Positions 59,401-64,000 of a stretch of 64,000 nt of DNA are shown piece after piece (the first letter of the stretch is position 1; the number at the start of each line of letters is the position of its first letter). The notes beneath the pieces are model-generated. The model saw only the letters and a program-made list of their open reading frames with translations. It ran no database searches and was not told where the DNA came from. A program made the translations under genes and the position numbers. Where the stretch lies: positions 744,001-808,000 of the forward strand of contig CM034315.1 of NCBI GenBank assembly GCA_019925795.1. Reading direction: 5' to 3'. The stretch is from Dendrobium chrysotoxum. Lineage: Eukaryota > Streptophyta > Magnoliopsida > Asparagales > Orchidaceae.

Positions 59401-62400
59401 ATGCGGGAGTGTTAGTGAATGGTTATGCTCTAATCATTCACTAATCTAATTGTTATTTATAATCAATTAAGCATTAATATTTGCATGTTTAGGGTGCACA
59501 CACCACCTAGTTTTAAGGCTCTCTTAGTTCTAGGATAAGATTGTGGTGAATGTGTATATGCCTACATATGTATGTTAAGGGTTAGTGACTTTGATTTGAA
59601 CCCAATTAACCTAGTGACATCATTAAGGACAATAATCAAGAACCTTATTTAGAGGACTTAGAATATTTTCAATAATTAGGATTGACCTTCTATTGACTTG
59701 AAATTCAAACCATTTGAACATAGTGACACTCTCAGCCCTCGAAAAATATCTCACTGAATTTTAAAGTCATTAAGCCTCTTAATTAACTTAATCAAAATCA
59801 AAGCTTAATTAAGTCTTAAAACCTTCCAAAAAATATAATAAATCAAAATTAAACCCAAAAATTACACATAATACCTTAAACTGACCAGAATTGAACCCTT
59901 AATCAATGAAAAATAAAAGCCCCTTGACTGAGCTTTAAAATCAAGCTTAAGTTAATTTTAATTAAAATTCAATATTTAATTAAATTAATTAATTAAAAAT
60001 AATTAAAAATTCTAAAACTCTCTCAAACACTTAGGAATCTCTTCTTAGGTCATTCCTGACTTTTGGAGTTGATTCCAATGAGTTTGAAGGTCATTTGGAT
60101 TCAAATTATAAAAAAGGCCTTTAATTAAATAATTTTTGAAAATTCAATAAATACTCAAAACTTTAAAAATTCATAACTAATTCAAATAAACTCCAAATTG
60201 AACAAACTCAAAGGAATATGACTCATCTTAAGGTCTAATATTTATCAAAAATATCAAAGTTCCAGAAATCAAACAAATTTAAAAAAGTCAACTTTTGTTC
60301 AAACCTAGTTTAAAATCAAGTCAAAATTTCAAACATTCATAATAAAATGTAAAAAATTTAATTTCAGTGTACTTACAGTCTAATTGATCGTATTAAGGTC
60401 TAGTATTTTATAAAAATATTAACATTCCAGAAAACTCTTTAAATCAAAATATCAATTTTTGACCTCTTAATTAAATGATTAAAATAATCCAGAAATTTCC
60501 AAAATTCAACAAATCATCAAAAATTCTAGAAAACATCAATTTAACTTTAAAACCAGCAACCAATCAACTCTAATTAAATTTTAATTAACTTTCAACATGA
60601 ATCAAACTTAAATTATTTAATTATATCGGGTACCACTGGGTAACCCAGGCCTACGAGGCTATTAAATTAGCCCCAAGGAAGGTGAAAGAAACTTCACGGC
60701 CTCGGTGTGAAACAAAGGTGGTATCCAATGAACAATCAAAATCAATTTTAAAATGAATTTTAAACCATTAAGACTTAAACTTCAATTAAATTCTTCCTTA
60801 AGCCTTTCAACCAACCAGAACATCAAGCAACTTTAATCAAATGATCCTATTTAAGACATATCCAAACCACACAGCCTACCTCACACACTTTAGATGGTTT
60901 GCTAGGACAACCAACTCTAGTCTTAGGCTAAGCTGGTGTTTATTTTTTGTTATGTGCCTGATTTTCAAGCTTTCATTGCATGATGTTTGCTAGTAGTATA
61001 ATTGATGTGATTGTTTATTTATTTACTGCACTCTGTGATGTGATTGATTGTACATTAGATCTACCCCTAGGTTATGGACGATTTGTACTAATTCAATCTT
61101 ATGCAGGTGGTCATGCTCGTACAGGGCATTTAAAATTAAAAGGGGGCAATTAATAAAGCTTTAAAATTAATAATATTTTTTGCAGGCGCTTCAGAATGCT
61201 AAGACCCCCTTTAAAATTAAAAGAGCATGACCAAGTGTGGCTGTGATTGAGCTTTTAAATTTCAATATATTAACTGCTTGGGATGTCAAATATTAACCGC
61301 TGATTATTAGGATAACCCTGCAGGATCGAGTCTAGATTTTCAATTTTAATTAATGTAATTTGAATGTAATTGAGTTGTAATGTGTTAAGTACTTTGAGAA
61401 TGTGATGTTTAAACATCCAACTTGGAATCCAAAGAGGAAGGGACATCCCTTAGGGGAGAGTTCCTATCCATTTGGAGATCCAAATTATGATGACTTTTAA
61501 ATATCCAAAGAGAAAAGATAACACCCCTATTCAGGGGGAGTTTATTTTCATTTGGATATCCAGAGCCGACGATCCAAGGAGTTACAAGAAGATGAGGAAG
61601 TGAAGAACGAAAAGAATCCCAATTCTCAAAGTCACGTAAGTCTTAGGAGTAGAATTCGGGTTGTAGTCAGTGGTACCCGGCCACTTTACTTTTCCTGCAG
61701 ACCCTGGGTTGTATAATTAAAAGGCATTTGCTTATGGGCTTTTATTTTGAATATTTATTTAATTGATTTAATTATTTGATTGATTTGATTGATGTGTTGA
61801 TTGTGATTAGGATTTGCATGTTTTTATTAGTTTTTTTGGCGATCTTGCATGTCGTATTTGATTTAGCCTGAAATCCGATTGGAGGCTCGTGAGGGTACGG
61901 TCAAACTATTTCTACTTTAATTAAAATTAAAAACTTTAGGCTCAGATATAAACTCTAACGCCTTTAAGAAGTAAGCCCGGACTCACCGAGGATTTTTCAT
62001 ACATTGATATTAACTTTTCTCTTCCGTGTTAGGCACCTCCCCGCCTGTGGGTTTTGGCAGACCACCTGACCTATTAGGGTGCAGTTCTGTCCAAGGGGAT
62101 GTTGTGCAATCTCTAGGATAAACCATATTTTTAAGCCTAATTTTAAAACTGCTTCATTTTAATTTCAAGCATTTAATCGAGTCAACAAGCATGCATTGCA
62201 TTAGATATAAATTAAAATTGAATATAATTCTTAATTGCATTTCTAACTTAAGAATTTCACCCAACATATGTTGAGGGGCCAATTAGGAATCTGCTCTAAA
62301 TGTCGGCCCCGCTCTCCTTAAACTGATCTTAAACAACGTCCCTAACCACTCTTTCATAAAAAACCGGACACATAGTTTTAAAGCATTTAGGTGGTTTAGT

Positions 62401-63086
62401 TGGCTCCTCAATCCAGACCGGGATAAGTCCAGGATTACATTACATTAGCTAGGATCCAGGTTACTGATTTTCAGTGCCCACTTTAGACTTAGGATTTGAG
62501 GCAGATTTTTAATCCTAAGACCTCAACCTTCCGGGAATCTAATTCCCACTTTCTAATAAAATTAACCACTCAAACTTAAATCTCTTTCAATCAAATTTAA
62601 GCCCAACACTTAGGATAGTTCGAGGTGTTTCTGAAGAGATTCAGAATCTCAAAACACCTCCTATCCTTCTTCCTTTGACTCCAGAAATAAGTGTTCAATT
62701 TTGATCCATTCCTGATTGAAATTTTCAGTCCTACATCCTTTGACATCAAGCCTTGAACTCTTAAAAAAAATTGGTATCGCTATTTTAATCGAGAGTTTTC
62801 GTAGGAAATTTTTTGATTTCCTACGATGTAATTAACTACGAGGGCTTGCGCTTGTAGGAGATTTAGAACCCATACCTGATTTTCAAAATCAATTTTTCAA
62901 AAACCTCAATTAATTATCTTTGAAAAAATCAAACTCGACGATCATTGTCGTCATTTTCAAACGATCAATAGTGATTGATAACTTCTTTCTTTGGAAAGAT
63001 ATATCAATTAATATCATAAGTTTGATTATGAGATCAATGATCCTCTTATTCAAATTATTGTAGTTAAATATTTGATTGAATACTTA
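56410..63086 (+). other. Large gene-free region, partly extremely AT-rich
   Basis: No credible coding region in 6.7 kb. A moderately GC-rich block (57270-57960) ends in an inverted CAATCATTTGCAATGATTG-type element (57846-57892). It is followed by almost unbroken A/T words (57960-59180, 59760-60620). Then comes a mixed part with paired phrases such as AATCCAAAGAGGAAGGGACA (61428) and a later AAATATCCAAAGAGAAAAGA (61499). This resembles the non-coding interior of a large LTR element, but I cannot place its ends. Confidence 0.45.
62800..62825. repeat. Perfect 10-bp hairpin
   Basis: CGTAGGAAAT, a six-base loop TTTTTG, then ATTTCCTACG. Confidence 0.85.
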
Positions 63087-64000
63087 TTTTGACCCTTCAG
63101 GGTCATATGTAGTTCTTTCTCAAATTCAACTACGATAATCGGGATAAATTCAAAGTTTTGAAATCTAAACCTATTAGGGAACGATATGATCACTTTTCGA
63201 GGTGATATATCATTCATAATAAGCGTTCGATTTCAAATATTAAAAATTCCAGAAATTTCAAGTTTCCCAAAGATAAATTAATCCTTTTCAAACTATATAT
63301 TTTTCAATCAAACACTGCTGCATATTTTTTGTCGTCACTTATAGGTAGACTACTGTGTATAATAAATCTCCTAAAGTTGTTAATAATGTTCATGTTCATA
63401 GCGAGCTCTTAATTCTTGCTTATATATAAACCGTCACATCATAGGCTCCCTACTTGTGCATTCACTACAATCCCCTTAGATATGCTTATAAGGAAGCCGT
63501 TGTACTTACATCATCCATGGATGGCTTAGTGTGCTTGTTTATAGTGTATTAGTTGCATGTAAGCTACATTTGCTTTCAAGTCTACAAATATCTCTTAGTT
63601 GGCAATTCATTGCATGATTGATCATTACTACTTGTATGGTTGAATATGCCTTACAAGGTATTATTATTTTCATTGCTTGTTGCTTACTATCGCCCTCATA
63701 TGAACTGTTGTGTACATGACAGGTCTTGATTCTCTCCCGTAGGTGAACCGTTAGTGGATGTTTACATTTGTTGTTGTGTTTGTTTGAAAAGTTTAGTTTT
63801 GAAAAGTTTAATTTTCTTTAGGAGAATTTAATTTTCTAGAATTTTAGTTTTGAAATCGAACACGTCATTATGAACAATATATAGCATCGGGAGACGAAAA
63901 TATCATTCCCTAATAGGTTCAGATTACAGAACTACAAGCTCATCATGATTATCATAGTCAAACTCAGGAAAGAACCACATATGACCCTGAAGGGTCAAAA
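63087..64000. mobile_element. Long inverted repeat running off the right edge
   Basis: Bases 63087 to about 63295 are repeated in inverted orientation from 64000 back to about 63785. Shared pieces include TTTTGACCC(T)TCAGGGTCAT, AACCTATTAGGGAA, GTTCGATTTCAAA (perfect, 63225-63237 against 63849-63861) and CTTTTCAAA. About 490 bases separate the arms and have no coding sequence. The outer limit is unknown because the right arm meets the window end. It could be a fold-back or long-TIR DNA transposon. Confidence 0.8.

Overview
This window looks like nuclear DNA of a flowering plant. The genes are plant families with spliced, GT-AG exon structures, long AT-rich introns and very heavy LTR-retrotransposon load. 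Gene density is low (five apparently functional genes in 64 kb), which suggests a medium to large, repeat-rich genome, possibly a monocot. I cannot name the species from sequence alone.

Five genes can be supported. (1) A secreted EG45/plant-natriuretic-peptide-like protein (7972-8544, minus). (2) An NDUFAF6-like squalene/phytoene-synthase-fold protein in one exon (19218-20135, plus). (3) A five-exon Alba-domain nucleic-acid-binding protein (21625-27861, minus) with a 5.3-kb second intron. (4) A six-exon DDX3/Ded1-type DEAD-box RNA helicase (30591-34042, minus). (5) A four-exon, four-helix TMEM128-like membrane protein (44034-46723, minus). I assembled the exons of the spliced genes by hand, checking splice-site consensus and phase at every junction. 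These are ordinary housekeeping or secreted genes and show no sign of working together as a cluster.

The rest is mobile DNA and its debris. At the left edge lies the protease-to-integrase part of a Ty3 element with a single in-frame stop (1-2916), followed by a decayed last exon of a GT14 glucuronosyltransferase (3697-4099) and a solo-LTR-like block (about 4854-7026). Between 12.1 and 18.1 kb an old antisense Ty3 element is split into an RNase H piece and an integrase piece by about 4.6 kb of other sequence. A compact LTR element without coding capacity sits inside Alba intron 2 (24314-26088) with a perfect CCTTC target duplication. One LTR family recurs many times: a solo LTR at 28291-29390, a complete non-coding element at 34593-42095 (5' LTR, primer-binding site, tandem-repeat interior, 3' LTR, with a second LTR nested in its 5' LTR), an antisense solo LTR at 47753-49825, and fragments near 9.6 and 51.4 kb.

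The right third (49.8-64 kb) has no recognisable gene. It holds a small hairpin MITE, a degenerate CTAGACCCTAGG-type array, a tandem repeat with an exact 157-bp period (55467-56409), several kilobases of very AT-rich DNA, and a long inverted repeat that runs off the right edge. I found no tRNA or rRNA gene and no CRISPR array. I found no convincing new biological system. The most unusual items are the non-coding element built from tandem arrays, the 157-bp repeat and the terminal inverted repeat.
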